A stretch of DNA of 64,000 bases, taken from NCBI RefSeq assembly GCF_042453785.1, contig NC_091668.1, positions 26,537,501 through 26,601,500 on the forward strand. The letters run 5' to 3'. The translations under genes were made by a program, and so were the position numbers. The DNA is from Malus domestica (taxonomy: Eukaryota > Streptophyta > Magnoliopsida > Rosales > Rosaceae). The notes under the pieces were generated by a model. That model searched no databases, was not told the origin of the DNA, and saw only the letters and a program-made list of their open reading frames with translations. Position 1 is the stretch's first letter. Every line of letters begins with the position of its first letter. This document shows positions 53,435-64,000 of the stretch, one piece after another.

Positions 53435-54988
53435 TGTGACAACCCGTCCCTAAATTTATGTTTTTATTTAATCGAGAGAATTGACGAAAATATCTCTAGA
53501 GGTACGGGCTTTGACTTACGTTGAGCATCGTCTAGAGGAATGCATGACTTATTCCTTTAGCGCATTTGTGTAGTACTCGTTGGAACAAACGCATAGGCGA
53601 AAGCCGTTTGCAAGTTCGGATTGTATCGGTATAGTTATGGACATTTGAAGTTGTTTTACTAAATTCTAGATTTTAAATTAATTAAAGCTCCCACCATGTG
53701 GGAATGGTAACCAATCAAAGTTGAAGTGGCCAATCAGAAATTAGTGAGAGATTTTTGTTGTTGGTGGGCCAATTAGGCAATGGGCAATGGACCAATAAAA
53801 GAGAAGCTCCCGGCATTCTCTTCCCATGGAGGACACCTGCGACAAAACCCGGTTTCGAACCGGTGTGAAATTCCGGCCACTTCCACCATATTTTCAGGTG
53901 AAATTCACCCATCCATTACCTGCAACCTCTTTCACAACCTCCCCTCTTCCATTTCCACCCAAAATTAGAAGGAATTTGGTTAAAGTTTGGTGCAAAAACC
54001 ACCGTGGGTGCCGCGGGAAATCTTGCTCGGGATCCACCGGTTGTGAAACAATCTCCTTCAATTACCACCACCAAAACACTCCTCTAGAGGTCAGGAACAA
54101 AGCCTAAACAAGATTGGGGGCGTTGTAGTTCAAATTGAGGTCGAATCAAGGGACACCCATTTCTAGGGTTCCAGAGATGTTCAATAAAAATTGAAGCTTT
54201 TCCTTGCCAAATTAGACTTGGCCATAGGTATAAAACTTGTTCTACTCATTAAGATCTTCATTCATGTAAAATTTGGTAATTTGTAGAAATAGTTGAATTT
54301 TCCAGTGAGTAGGGGCGAGCAATCGCCACCCACAGCAGCGCGTGCGGCGGCGCGTGGCCAGAGGGTCATCGATGTTATTCCTAGACTAAATTAAATACCT
54401 TGAATTCAGTTCTGACAATAGTATGACGCATGTTGATCGTTAGAACCTAAATTCTCTACAATACGTGATTAGGTCATTATATGAATTGACGATCCGACCG
54501 TTGGATCGTCATCAAACTTTAATAGGTTATTGTTTGTAATATTTGAGGATTATACGAACTTACGGATTGGGAATCCGACACATGGATCTTTCCGAATTGG
54601 ATTTGTAAGTTCGTAAAATATAACGTTAACCGCCAATTGGTTTTGGTAATTAGCAAATCCGACCGTTGGATCATCCCGAAACTTTAAGACATTGTTCTAG
54701 AAGTTTAATGTGGATCTTTGGAAGCAACGGATCAGAAATCTGTGATGCGGATCTTCCGGACTGAATTACTTAGGGATGTGTTTTACATAAGTTATGTGTT
54801 CTATTGTTATAAATTCTAAGTTGTGATTTGATAATTGTCTAGAAGCAGATCGTTCGTGACACCGCGATATGCATGCTAGGGAATTATGGGGCAAACTTCA
54901 AGTGAGTGGGTCTTTTTCTTTTTATTGCATATATATTAGTGATAATTCCACAAATGCTTTTAAATTGTTCTAGGCATTTTATGACATG

Positions 54989-55021
<33 letters not shown>

Positions 55022-56394
55022 TTGGTATATCTATATGCATTGGTATATCTATATGCATATTACTGACATATAATTGTTGTGAATGCTTTGAAGTACTAAG
55101 TTGAACTACGAATGACTTGATCCCATTTAAGGGTACGTAGGCAGTCTAACAAAACAGTTAGATGCAGCCATAAAATAACCCGAATTTAACTTGGTACTTG
55201 ATTTCTTTAAGGAAAGAAGTTATGATAGTTAACAGCGTTGAGATTAAACATGATTTTATTTTGGCCTATTACCAGGTTTAGTTCCGATTGAGAATGTTGG
55301 GACGTTACAGTGGTTATGCCAAATGACGTTCCGGATGCCCAGGTAAGCTTCAGGTGAGTACTTAATGATGATAGAAATTGCAGTGAGTATAGTTGTGATG
55401 AGGGTCAGCAGTACATGTCACGTTAGGTGACTCCAGCTGACATGGTACTATTAATGGATGAGGGTCAGCCGTACAGGTCACTATATGTGACTCCGGCTGA
55501 CACATTACTATTGATTGATGAGATATTGATGAATCGTATAGGTCACTATAGGTGACTCCGACTTATGTGCTCGCATTGATTGATGAGACTATAGGTGACT
55601 CCGACTTATGTGCTAGCACTGATTGATGAGATATGGATGAGTCGTACAGGTCACTATAGGTAACTCCGACTTATGTGCTAGCATTGATTGATAAGATACG
55701 GGTGAGTCGTACATGTCACTATAGGTGACTCCGACTTATGTGCTAACACTGATTAATGAGATATGGGTGAGTTGTACAGGTCACAATAGGTGACTCCGAC
55801 TTATGTGCTAGCATTGATGGATGAGCTATGGATGCAGTCGTACATGTCACATTAGGTGACTCCGACTTACGTGCTAATATAGATTTATTGAGCTCATGAT
55901 TAATTATATTGCTCATGAGATGCTTTGTCGTGGTATATTTATGGATTTACTGTTGATATACTTTTGATTTTACATTGATACGTGGCATGAATTTTTGGAA
56001 ACTATACAAGTATTACAGCGAGGGACAATTTGGAAGGTTTTTATTAAAATTTTATTTTCTGGGCCACTCATCCTTGCTTTGTTTCCACCCTATAGGTTTT
56101 TTTTTTTAGCTGAGCTTTCTTATCGACGAGGATTCGGGGCAATTTTTTGATATTGGAGATTACCTTTAATGGTATGATTCTCAATCCACTCTACTATACT
56201 TTACTTATGCTCTGTAATCACGTGTGAAATGGGTTCATTTCCGCTCACAGTGCACTCATAATTATGCACATTTAAGTTTTAAATTTATTCACATTTTCTT
56301 CATCGCTACACTTTATGGCTTTGTCACCTTCCAGGTGTCGGCCAACACCACTCGATTCAGAGTCCTACTGGACTTTCCGGGTCGGGGTGTGTCA
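53435..56394 (+). mobile_element. LTR element (probably solo LTR), 2.96 kb
   Basis: Begins TGTGACAACCCGTCCC and ends GGTCGGGGTGTGTCA. Flanking 5-mers GTTTT (53430-53434) and GCTTT (56395-56399) differ at one base. Unit 2 keeps the empty site (ATATGGTTTTAAGAG near 63097), which proves this is an insertion. No coding frame for gag or pol. Related in ends and internal motifs to the element at 59472-61714. Confidence 0.85.
55379..55875 (+). repeat. Tandem array of ~65-bp units inside the LTR
   Basis: Seven to eight diverged units containing GGTCACTATAGGTGACTCCG, ACTTATGTGCTAGCA and TTGATTGATGAGAT blocks. Each unit contains a small palindrome GTCAC(N)5GTGAC able to form a hairpin. Confidence 0.88.
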
Positions 56395-56922
56395 GCTTTA
56401 AGAGATAGTGAAGCCCATTATGTACTTACAGAACTTGTATAAAAGTGCTATAATGCAATGCTATGACTGAAGAATTGTGTTGTGGTGTAATTTTTAATCC
56501 AATGGTATTTTCCTCTCATAATATTGAACGAGATCTTGAATTTAAATCCTCCGTTATAACCGACGAAAGAAATACTACAAACAACCATTCATTTTGCCAA
56601 AAAGAAGAGAAAAAATTCAAAAAGGAATTGCCAACTTCAACAACCATAATATCCCCTAGAAGGATCTATTTTGTCATTCAGACATCAAAAACAACTCATT
56701 TGTTCATTACCTTTAATGTATACAAATAATGTAATAGAAAACAGAAGTGTGAAAATCACCGTCGAACCGAAATAACGGAAAAAAGCAACAAACTAAATCC
56801 ACCCAAATGAATGTGCATGTGTTGGTGGGGGTACATTTTTCACCGGCCTTGTCCCTATCAACTAAAAGTTCAAAAAGAAAAGAAAAGAAAAAGTGCTTTT
56901 ATTTTCCCCCTAAAACCACGAA

Positions 56923-57370
56923 CTAAAACCTAGCATTTTCAAAGCCGTGCAAGTCGCTCACTCTATTCAACGACTTCTTCATGATCACCACCTTAGCCAG
57001 CTTCTCAGCCTCTCTCCAAGCTGAACTCGGTGTAAGCGGCTCCCTGTTTTCATCCACTACAGCGGTCGCCACCACATCCCTTTCCACGCCGCCTCTCCGT
57101 CGTTTGATCATAATCATCATCATTTACCGCTGCTCCTCCATGATCTTGTGCTGCCTTCTCCAATGCCAGCTCTGAGAGCTCGGCTTCCAGGTCGTGCACG
57201 TACTCGTCAGCCGATACTGAGCCGGATTTCATGAGCAGAGCCCGAGCCGATGAAAGCAAATGATGCGCACTAGAGTAGTCATTGTGCTCAACCAATCTCC
57301 ACGACTCGGGTACCGCACGAGTTGTAATAAACAGCCCTCTCAGCTGTTCGATCTTCGGGGCCTGAAGACA
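56923..57370 (-). pseudogene. Truncated VWFA/RING E3 ligase C-terminus (WAV3/WAVH type), copy 1
   Basis: The frame reads IEQLRGLFITTRAVPESWRL, then [32 protein letters not shown] and [10 protein letters not shown] one-base insertion near 57172, relative to the intact copy at 63624-64000, shifts the frame. The true C-terminus ([16 protein letters not shown]) is then read in another frame down to 56923. The 5' part of the gene is absent: the copy stops at the duplication edge, which now also carries the 57376-59148 LTR. Only a stub of about 145 codons is left, with no VWFA or RING domain. Confidence 0.88.
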
Positions 57371-57375
57371 ATCTC

Positions 57376-59148
57376 TGTTGGAAGTATGCCCACAAAGCCA
57401 CTCATTTGATGTAATAGCTTTTGGAATACTTATTGTATTAAACTTTTATATGTTTAATGAAGGGCAAAGCTTATTTTTAATCACAATTTATTGTATCTTG
57501 TGTTTAAGCAATAAGGGAATCCAAGGAATGTATTTGATCGAAGAGATAAGTGATTTAAGTAAGTTAGATTAACGAGACCTTTCTCTTATGTTCATTCCTA
57601 AAACGTTTCTAGCCATAGGATTGCCAATTGGGCATTGACAATCCGCTAAGGTTAGTATGTGTTATGTCGACTCAAGCGCGAGTATGACAAGTCTCAAGTC
57701 ATTTAGTGTTGGACACTAAGGCAAACACATAGGTGCTCGTAAGAGTGATCGAGTACACTGAACAACGATCAAAAGAGATTTCGAACATACATGTCATATA
57801 AGAACTCGAGAGTTGCAATATGCAAAGTAGTCATTTGACCTGAGGCATCATAGATTTATAATGGTTAGGTCCTTGATCTTTGATCATGTTAAAGGCATTC
57901 CATCGGAATGTCCACGGCATTGTTGGGGTTAAGCTATCTTGTCGTGTAGGCATATGAATGCACAACAAGGGATTTCTAACCTTCCATGGTGGAAGGAGAA
58001 TACTCTAAGATATGATTCGAAAGTCTTTGGCTAAAGCATATGAATATGGCTTAGGAAGTTTGTTCCAAATCATATTCAATTGAATCATATAGATAAGTAT
58101 CACATTGGATAGTAGACATGAAACAAACTATCACTCAAACAATGTGATTAAGAGTATTGTATTAGAGAAGGACTGTATTGCATTGTAGTTGTAACTGGAT
58201 AGGTTCTCCAACCACTTCTACTTAGCTTGGGTAACCATGATATGCTGTTAGGTGTCACTCATGGTTTGTGGAAGCCCTAAAGATTAGCAAACACTAATTT
58301 TAAGGGAGAATTGAAATGTGGTTTCAATTCGCAATCGATCGTTAAGAGCAACAATCGCCCACTACCTTGCTATATGGAACCTAATGGATCGTACACCGAA
58401 TAAAGATGTTGGTGAAGAAATTAAATGAAATGGATAAGCAATTAAATGGTTTAATTGAAGAATGGTCATGATTAATTAATTAGTTAATTAATTATAACAA
58501 ATGTTCGTATTAGGCTTATATGTTGGTTTTGGGTTTCGGGGCCCAAAAGCGTTTTGGTCCACAAGGCCCATTATGTTTAAGTTGTATGAAAACTAAAACA
58601 AAATGGGCAATTAGCCCAATAACAAAGGTAATGCCGGCCATAAGGGTGAGGGTAGCAAACTTGGATTAATTACAAGTTTGCCACTCACTTGAAATGAAGT
58701 ATAAAATCAACTTTATAGCTTTATTTCTCATTAGGGTTTTTCTTGGTGAAATGAGGTGAAACACTTTCTCTCATTTTCTCTAAGGAGGCCGGCCACTTAG
58801 AGGAGTTTTAGCTAGCAATCTATTCTTCTCTAAGTCATCCATTTCATCTTCACAATCACATCCTTGGTGAAGAGAGTTAGAGACATCAAACTTTTGGTGT
58901 TTTGGAGAACAAATCCTCAAATCCTCAAATAAGCAAAGGAGCACTAAAAGGAGGAAAATCACAAGGAAGATCCAAGGAGCAAGGAGGTGACTTGAAGGCC
59001 TTCCACTTGGGTGAATCCCTTGTGTAAATAAGGATGAGCTTCAAGGGTAAAGAAACTCTAAATCTTACCTTCTCTTTAATGTGTTAATAGTTTGCATATG
59101 TGTTCAAATGTTCTTACTTGTTCTTAGTTAGGACAAATTTTTCCTTCA
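57376..59148 (+). mobile_element. Solo LTR, 1.77 kb, with perfect 5-bp TSD
   Basis: Begins TGTTGGAAGTATGCCC and ends AAATTTTTCCTTCA. Flanked by ATCTC at 57371-57375 and 59149-59153. No internal domain, PBS or second LTR. The Copia-type LTR end sequence is familiar from other dicots (memory). Confidence 0.9.
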
Positions 59149-59205
59149 ATCTCACGGTATCCGAAGACGATCTCACGGTATCTGAAGACGATCTCACGTA
59201 AAAAA
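59149..59205. repeat. 24-bp microrepeat at the duplication junction
   Basis: The block ATCTCACGGTAT(C/T)(C/T)GAAGACG is repeated twice and then partly a third time (from 59149) at the point where E3-ligase-derived sequence meets the truncated MITE. The LTR at 57376 inserted into the first repeat. Confidence 0.75.
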
Positions 59206-59471
59206 CTTAGAATTTGAGACTTCTAATTCTCAAGTTTAAATTCTATGTAAATAAGCGTCATTTATCAATTTTTATGATTGAAAGTTTAAAAATAACAAAT
59301 TTCCTATTCAATTTCATTGTTATTTTAGGTTAACCAAACAAGAAAATTCATAAATTCTAGAAAATAAAATCTCATCATTTCAATTTACGTCATTTTGAAA
59401 ATTCCATAGTAATCTTAAATTTCTTCATTCAAACATAATATAATAGTTGTAAAATTATCATCATGACTACA

Positions 59472-61714
59472 TGTCACAACCCGTCTTGAAATATTCAGTT
59501 TTAGCGATGTGAAATGACTATTTTGCCTTCGGACGTGTTGTGTGATTGTGCGATTTAAGTTTGGGAGTGAACTAATTCTTTAAGTCATTATTTGGAACTA
59601 AAAAGGACTTGGTTATTGGTTTTGGTGGGTGACCCACGTGTGCCACACACACACACACACTTACTCTATTCCTCTCCTGTGCTCTCTCTCCTTCCCTCAT
59701 GTACGGACGAACGTCAAACCGATCATTTCGTGCACGGATCGACGTCAAAAAGGTAAGATTCGAACTCCTTGCAAGTCTTTGAGTTCATATATACCATTTT
59801 TAGACCTTAAAACCTTTAAACTTCCCGAGAACTCGAACCCCAGATTTCATGCACTATTCATGCACTAATTAATGTGAAGTTTTTAAAGGCATAGGAAGCT
59901 TTAGATCGTCTTCACGAAGCTCGGAGAAGAAAAATGAAGTGATTTGGACGTCGGAAAGTTGAGATTCGACGAGTTGCAGGTTTGGTCGGCGTATCGAGGA
60001 GTTTTCCGGTGAATCCCGTGGGTTTTAGAGCTTTTAAAAGGTATGGTTGTGTTCTATCCGTCCTAAGCTTCATTTTGGTTCAAGTTTCATGGAATTTGGA
60101 TAAAAAACAACGGAGATATAAGGTTTAGAAAATTTCCCAGTTTCCAACGCCGACGACGGTCGCCGGAGGTTTGAGGTTAGGGATGACGAAATCTTCCGTC
60201 AACTTTGACGGAATATTCCAACGGCGTTAGTTAACTTTAACGGATTCAGTTACTATATAACGGAATATTCCTAACGACAATTAGGGTTTCCGTTAGGGTT
60301 CCCTGCGTGTGGCCGCGCGTGTTGCAGTGCCTTGGCCGGCTCGTGGCGACACATGGGTGGTCGGAAAATTTTTCTAAAAATATGGGGATGTTTGTGAGGT
60401 TGTGTAGATCACGTTGGTATATTCAAACACCTCATTTGAGCATTGTATGAGAAGTTATTAGCTAGTTTTATCTATGTGCTTTAAATAACATTTTTATAGT
60501 TAATTCGCATATAGGTGGGACTTATCTCGAGGACGAGCGAAGTCAAGGGCGACTTGGGGGCTATGAGCTTTCGACATACCAGTGAGTGGGCTTTTGGTTT
60601 TCAGTATATATGTATATACTTGATATTTTCCCAGAAAATATGTTTAAATGAGAGTATGCCTTGAATGCCATACATATAAATTTATAATTCGTATATGAAT
60701 TGGTGTATGATGCATGATATATATATAATTGTGGTGCTGTGAACGCTCAGGTAAGCCCAGGTGAGTTGTGCATTGTGATGTGATTTAAAGTTGTGATTAA
60801 TTGAGAAACATAGCGCTTATAAACCTGCACCTAGGGTGATTGTGATTTAGCCAGAGATATGGCACATACCTGTTTATAATGTCACATCCCACACCATATG
60901 CTCACATTGGATCCAATTTAGGTGCACATTCTTGTCGTACAAACCATCATAGGTGGTTTCGACTTATAGGTGACTAGCGATCCGTCGCTCAGCTATTATG
61001 AGAGAGTAGTATTGAGCATAATTATATTACACCCAGTATTGTTGTACAGACCTTCTCATTGGTTCCGATTCGAGTGCAGCATAGTGTCATATAGGTCATT
61101 GTAGTGACTCCGGCTAGATTTGACTATTGAGCTATGAATTCAGCCGAACAGACTTATGGAGGAGTTCCGGCTAATATGTTATCTTTCATGAATTTATTCT
61201 CACCTGAATTACTTACTCTGTTATATCTTGGCATGGCATACATATGCTTATGAATATGTGAAGTATGATTTGAGTTGATATATTTACATATATATATTTA
61301 TGCATATGCTTATATTCTATTTCTGGGAAAAATTATACATGTTTTACGGCGAGGGGTTAGAAATGTTGAGAAATGAAATGGTTTTGTAAAACATTTGTTT
61401 TTGCCCTCTCACGTTTTCTGTTTTGCGCCCCTCTAGGTTTTAGGTAAGCTTGCTGTTGATGGCCTCGAGGACGTCGGCCGTTCTGATATATTAAAATAAT
61501 TGTAGGACATCTTATGGTACTGTATAAGTAGTACTTGTCCTATTGGACTGCACCTAGACTTTCTATGATCTGATTAGGAGTATTTACTTTTGTATCTTAC
61601 TCCTAACACTTCACGTTATTAGTGCACTTTATTAATTTTTGGTTTTATTTATTCATATGACTACGTCACCCTCACGTGACGACCAGCATGTCTTGATCTC
61701 GGTCGGGTGTGTCA
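59472..61714 (+). mobile_element. LTR element (probably solo LTR), 2.24 kb, perfect 5-bp TSD
   Basis: Begins TGTCACAACCCGTCTTG and ends GGTCGGGTGTGTCA, flanked by CTACA at 59467-59471 and 61715-61719. Unit 1 keeps the empty site (CATCATGACCACCTTC near 51860). Internal TCGTACA...GACTCCGGCT motifs relate it to the element at 53435. No gag/pol frame. Confidence 0.88.
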
Positions 61715-61860
61715 CTACATTATTATTTGGTACCTAAATGAATGAACATATCTTCTTTTAAACATATGGTATATCACACCGTCAATATTTTACATGTTTT
61801 GGGATTTATTCAAAAAAAAAAAAAAATCAGAAAAAGTACACCATAAGTCTCATCTTGATT

Positions 61861-62041
61861 TGTCACTTAATACTATGATCTAGCGGTATTTCTCTACACT
61901 GATAAAAAAGAGATTTAGGTTCAATTCTCGCCAAAAGCATATGTGAACCACATTATTGCTAGTCCATTGTGAGACTAAGCTCACTCATCCTCCTTAATGT
62001 AGATAATATCGTTTGTTAAAAAATAAATTAATTAAAAAAAA
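61861..62041 (+). mobile_element. tRNA-derived SINE with TSD (unit 2)
   Basis: Same insertion as 51999-52175, with flanking AAGTCTCATCTTGA(A)TT at 61845-61860 and 62042-62058. Because both units share it, it predates the duplication. Confidence 0.88.
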
Positions 62042-62176
62042 AAGTCTCATCTTGAATTAAAATGAATTGAGTAAACGTAAGTAGACATAGTAGAATTTTC
62101 CACAATTATTATAAATGCGATAAGATGATAGACATATAATTTTGAAGGACTAGATGACGGGATAATTCTTGAGTCT

Positions 62177-62542
62177 CTATCCGACTGTAGGTACTCCTGA
62201 GACAATGCCTTTTTCATCAGTGAAAACATAAACACGGTTGCAACAAAAGTTGCCCAATCTAATGAATCCAGGTTTTAAGATGAGAACTGTAACAGCTGGG
62301 TTGTTCTTGTTGATTGTCGCTACCGCGTCGGACGCAGGCTTTCCAACTAGCTCAGGCCAAACATATTTGAATTCTGGAAACAGTAAAAACGACGTTCAAA
62401 TTTGTAAGTTTGTATTTGATATATATGTTAGAACCGTACAGTGTTGGAGAAAGAGAAAGAACAAACCTTGACCACAACATGCAGCATTTGTACAACCTTC
62501 GCTGACACAAGGAGGGTAATGAGGCCAAGAAGCTCCTACCAT
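62177..62542 (-). CDS. Potato inhibitor I family serine protease inhibitor (copy 2)
   Basis: The paralogue of 52319-52688, with the same two-exon structure (62467-62542 and 62177-62373) and 90 aa. Exon 1 is identical in sequence to copy 1. Exon 2 differs by five residues: Glu to Asp and Ala to Val in PAS(E/D)A(A/V)AT, Ser to Asn in TI(S/N)KNN, Asp to Gly at the predicted P1 of the reactive loop (FIRLGNFCCNRV), and Glu to Gly near the C-terminus (GIVSGVPTVG). The frame is open and splice sites are intact, so both copies could be expressed. There is no obvious signal peptide. Confidence 0.88.
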
Positions 62543-62586
62543 TTTCTTTGATTTGTTGTAGTTTGATGCATATGACCTTCTTCCAT
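62536..62586 (-). promoter_or_regulatory. Conserved upstream ORF overlapping the inhibitor start (copy 2)
   Basis: Same 16-codon frame as in copy 1 with no sequence change; the TAG overlaps the main ATG by 7 nt. Confidence 0.4.
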
Positions 62587-63623
62587 TGTGTGTGTGTATA
62601 TATATGTATATGTATGCACAAAAATGGTACGCTAATTAATCAAATATTCTCAGTAAATTTGCAATAATTCAGATGAATTGCATTGGTATTTTGCATTAAT
62701 TCAGATGAATTGCATTGGTATATTTTTTGTGAAGGGTCCTATATTATTTGGTAGCTAAATAAATTTGTTAATTTCATAAATTGATTAGAGAAATATGATT
62801 AATTAGAGAAATTTGAATTAATTTCACAAATGGATTTGTTAATTTCATGAGAAGGTGGAAAAACCACATAAGACGTAGCAAAGGAGCCACTAGCAAGAAC
62901 ATTATCCGACGGTTCAGTGACCTCTGAAGGATGAGCTAGGTGGGCTTGTGTATTGTGCAATGGAGGCAAACATGTAAAATGTACTATTCTTTCTTAAAAC
63001 TTATATCCCACTCGGTATTTAATCCGAATTTACCTTGTTTTTTTATCCTATTCCTAGTTAGTTAATTAGTTTAAGCCGAGCTCTTCATTTTGTTCATATG
63101 GTTTTAAGAGTTACTAAAGCCCATTATGTACTTGTAGAACTTGTATAAAGTGCTATAATGTAAAGCTATGACTGAAGAATTGTGTTGTGGTGTAATTTTT
63201 AATCCAATGGTATTTTCCTCTTATAATATTGAACGATATCTTGAATTCGAATCCTCCTCCTCTATAACCGACGAAAGAAATACTACAAATAACCATTCAT
63301 TTTGCCAAAAAAGAAGGAATTGCCGACTTCAACAACCATATTATCTCCTAGAAGGATCTATTTTGTCATTCAAACATCAAAAGCTACTCATTTGTTCATT
63401 ACCTTTAATGTATAGGAATAACGAGAAGACTGCAAAATAAGCAAACAAAGTGCGAAAATCACCCGTCCAACCGAAATAACGGAAAAAAGCAACAAACTAA
63501 ATCCACCCAAATGAATGTGCATGTGTTGGTGGGGGGTACATTTTTCACGGCCTTGTCCCTATCAACTAAAAGTTCGAAAAAGGAAAAGAAAAAGTGCTTT
63601 TATTTTCCCTCTAAAACCGCGAA

Positions 63624-64000
63624 CTAAAACCTAGCATTTTCAAAGCCGTGCAAGTCGCTCACTCGATTCAGCGACTTCTTCATGATCGCCACCTTAGCCA
63701 GCTTCTCAGCCGCTCTCCAAGCCGAACTCGGTGTAAGCGGCTCCCCGTTTTCATCCACTACAGCGGTCCCCGCCACGTCCCTTTCCACGCCCCCTCTCCG
63801 CCGTTGGATCATCATCATCATCTGCTGCTGCTCCTCCATGATCTTGCGCTCCCTTCTCCAATGCAGTTCCGAGAGCTCGGCTTCCAGGCCGCGCACGTAC
63901 TCGTCGGCCGATACTGAGCCCGATTTCATGAGCAGAGCCCGAGCCGATGAAAGCAAATGATGCGCACTAGAGTAGTCATTGTGCTCAACCAATCTCCGCG
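63624..64000 (-). CDS. VWFA/RING E3 ubiquitin ligase C-terminus (WAV3/WAVH type), partial
   Basis: The 3' end of a minus-strand gene that continues beyond the right edge. The open frame reads [20 protein letters not shown], then [20 protein letters not shown], a Gln/Met-rich stretch, [20 protein letters not shown] and finally [17 protein letters not shown] recognise this as the conserved C-terminus of the plant VWFA-plus-RING ligases related to WAVY GROWTH 3, which act in root gravitropism. The VWFA and RING domains would lie outside the window. The frame is intact here, unlike copy 1. Confidence 0.82.
   Translation of the reverse strand, partial: RRLVEHNDYSSAHHLLSSARALLMKSGSVSADEYVRGLEAELSELHWRRERKIMEEQQQMMMMIQRRRGGVERDVAGTAVVDENGEPLTPSSAWRAAEKLAKVAIMKKSLNRVSDLHGFENARF

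Larger units (their letters stand above)
51607..59200. repeat. Tandem segmental duplication, unit 1
   Basis: Runs from inside the 51485-51839 MITE, through the SINE, the protease inhibitor gene and the 3' end of the E3-ligase gene, to a junction at about 59200. Two LTR elements (53435-56394 and 57376-59148) are present only in this copy. Without them the unit is about 2.9 kb. The same order recurs in 59201-64000. Confidence 0.85.
59201..64000. repeat. Tandem segmental duplication, unit 2 (continues past the window)
   Basis: Starts with the right part of the MITE (TTCATTCAAACATAATATAA near 59425-59444). It then matches unit 1 in order: SINE, protease inhibitor, GAATTGCATTGGTAT repeats, LTR-free GTTCATATGGTTTTAAGAG, E3-ligase 3' end. 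It carries its own LTR insertion at 59472-61714. Confidence 0.85.

Noticed and set aside
55379..55875. Regular ~65-bp repeats resembling a CRISPR array
   Set aside because: Units are contiguous and diverged, with no unique spacers, and they lie in a plant LTR. This is a tandem repeat.

Overview
This window is nuclear DNA from a dicot plant. The genes carry many GT-AG introns, the intergenic DNA is AT-rich, and the mobile elements are all plant types: hAT, Mutator-like (MULE) and PIF/Harbinger elements, tRNA-derived SINEs and solo LTRs. There is also a nuclear copy of plastid rbcL. Several of the AT-rich inverted-repeat elements resemble repeats I associate with the apple tribe of Rosaceae. 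That placement is tentative and rests on memory, not on a search.

Layout from left to right. 1-3307 is intergenic with a decayed reverse-transcribing-element remnant. 3308-9376 (minus) is a six-exon oligopeptide transporter (732 aa). 9785-10122 is an rbcL-derived plastid insertion, followed by small inverted-repeat elements. 12674-18483 (minus) is a 15-exon mitochondrial serine hydroxymethyltransferase (516 aa). 19256-23778 is a hAT transposon with an 8-bp target duplication and a dead transposase. 24499-29621 (minus) is a 14-exon CIPK8-type kinase (448 aa). 31088-31420 is a PPR pseudogene scrap. 31675-37932 (minus) is a 12-exon ATP-dependent phosphoenolpyruvate carboxykinase (666 aa). 39871-44703 is a cluster of nested and abutting DNA transposons and one LTR. 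48375-50754 (plus) is HEMA1, glutamyl-tRNA reductase (545 aa, 3 exons). From about 51.6 kb to the right edge there is a tandem segmental duplication. Each unit holds a two-exon potato-inhibitor-I protease inhibitor gene and the 3' end of a VWFA/RING E3 ligase gene, and the units are broken up by three LTR insertions.

The exon models were built by eye. For every complete gene the exon lengths sum to a multiple of three and the product has the length expected for its family. The genes are ordinary, mostly single-copy metabolic or signalling genes (photorespiratory one-carbon metabolism, gluconeogenesis, tetrapyrrole synthesis, Ca2+/CBL signalling, peptide or metal-chelate transport). They do not form an operon-like or co-regulated cluster.

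I did not find a new biological system. The observations most worth following are the protease-inhibitor duplication, with divergence at the predicted reactive-site residue; two GC-AG introns in the CIPK8 gene, one with a competing GT site that would give a stop; the datable order of duplication and transposon insertions at the right end; and the plastid DNA insertion.
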